Shown piece after piece: positions 35,981 to 36,029 of a stretch of 36,029 bases of DNA. The translations under genes and the position numbers were made by a program. How positions within the stretch are numbered: position 1 is the first letter of the stretch; every line of letters begins with the position of its first letter. The notes below the pieces were generated by a model, which did not search any database, had not been told where the DNA came from, and worked only from the letters and a program-made list of their open reading frames with translations. Origin of the DNA: Woeseiaceae bacterium (GTDB taxonomy: Bacteria; Pseudomonadota; Gammaproteobacteria; Steroidobacterales; Woeseiaceae); contig JANQMR010000006.1 in NCBI GenBank assembly GCA_028279985.1, positions 1 to 36,029 on the forward strand, written 5' to 3'.

Positions 35981-36029
35981 ATGAACGTAGCAGGATTAAC
36001 GGCGATCGTGACAGGCGGCGCAAGCGGGT
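35981..36029 (+). CDS. Start of a short-chain dehydrogenase (HSD10-like), cut by window edge
   Basis: From ATG 35981 the sequence reads MNVAGLTAIVTGGASG and leaves the window. This opening, with the TGGxxxG cofactor loop directly after a short strand, is that of 3-hydroxyacyl-CoA dehydrogenases of the 17-beta-HSD10 type. A GGGAG lies close upstream. It is 33 bp after the phosphotransferase on the same strand and would supply the third step of beta-oxidation. Only 16 codons are visible. Confidence 0.7.
   Translation, partial: MNVAGLTAIVTGGASG

Overview
The window looks like chromosomal DNA of a high-GC Gram-negative bacterium, most likely a gammaproteobacterium. The evidence is a near-consensus Fur box, lipoprotein signals, a TonB-dependent receptor, an RND heavy-metal exporter, an ExoP-like GH3 glucosidase and the first codons of a REP-associated (IS200-like) transposase. 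I cannot name a genus from sequence alone.

Layout. Positions 1-180 hold the 5' end of the transposase and its direct repeats. 195-1889 (-) is a sodium:solute symporter. 2093-3295 is a Fur-box promoter and a lipoprotein. 3423-5966 is a GH3 beta-glucosidase lipoprotein. 5986-12135 is a CzcCBA-type divalent-metal exporter preceded by a small His-rich membrane protein. 12205-15232 is a TonB-dependent receptor followed by a SnoaL-like protein, under a promoter carrying a 27-bp operator. 15230-15328 is a large inverted repeat between convergent transcription units. 15372-26227 (all -) is a tightly packed run: acyl-CoA dehydrogenase, Baeyer-Villiger monooxygenase, cytochrome-c/PQQ dehydrogenase, then a whole coenzyme F420 set (fno, cofE, cofD, cofC, fbiC). 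From 26416 to the right edge (all +) lies a second, divergent operon: SDR, phosphotransferase, acyl-CoA ligase, TetR regulator, alpha/beta hydrolase, luciferase-like (LLM) oxidoreductase, thiolase, acyl-CoA dehydrogenase, a second phosphotransferase, and the start of another SDR.

How it may work together (inference). The 27-bp operator at 26354-26380 lies between the two divergent operons and overlaps promoters on both strands. A copy with 26 of 27 identical bases, in the same position relative to the same -35/-10 pair, stands before the TonB receptor at 12226-12252. So outer-membrane uptake, degradation and F420 synthesis seem to form one regulon, probably under the TetR at 29888-30535. The enzymes suggest this route: a secondary alcohol is oxidised to a ketone (PQQ dehydrogenase, SDR or the LLM enzyme), the monooxygenase makes an ester or lactone, the hydrolase opens it to a hydroxy acid, and the ligase makes the CoA ester. 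The kinase-like phosphotransferases with ACAD10/11-like dehydrogenases (both carry a DGP-S/T-EVHK motif in place of the usual catalytic Glu) would then phosphorylate and eliminate the hydroxyl, as in bacterial levulinate (Lva) catabolism. Thiolase and an HSD10-like enzyme would finish by beta-oxidation. The substrate is unknown. The apparent co-transcription of F420 synthesis with a catabolic pathway is the most interesting point of the window.
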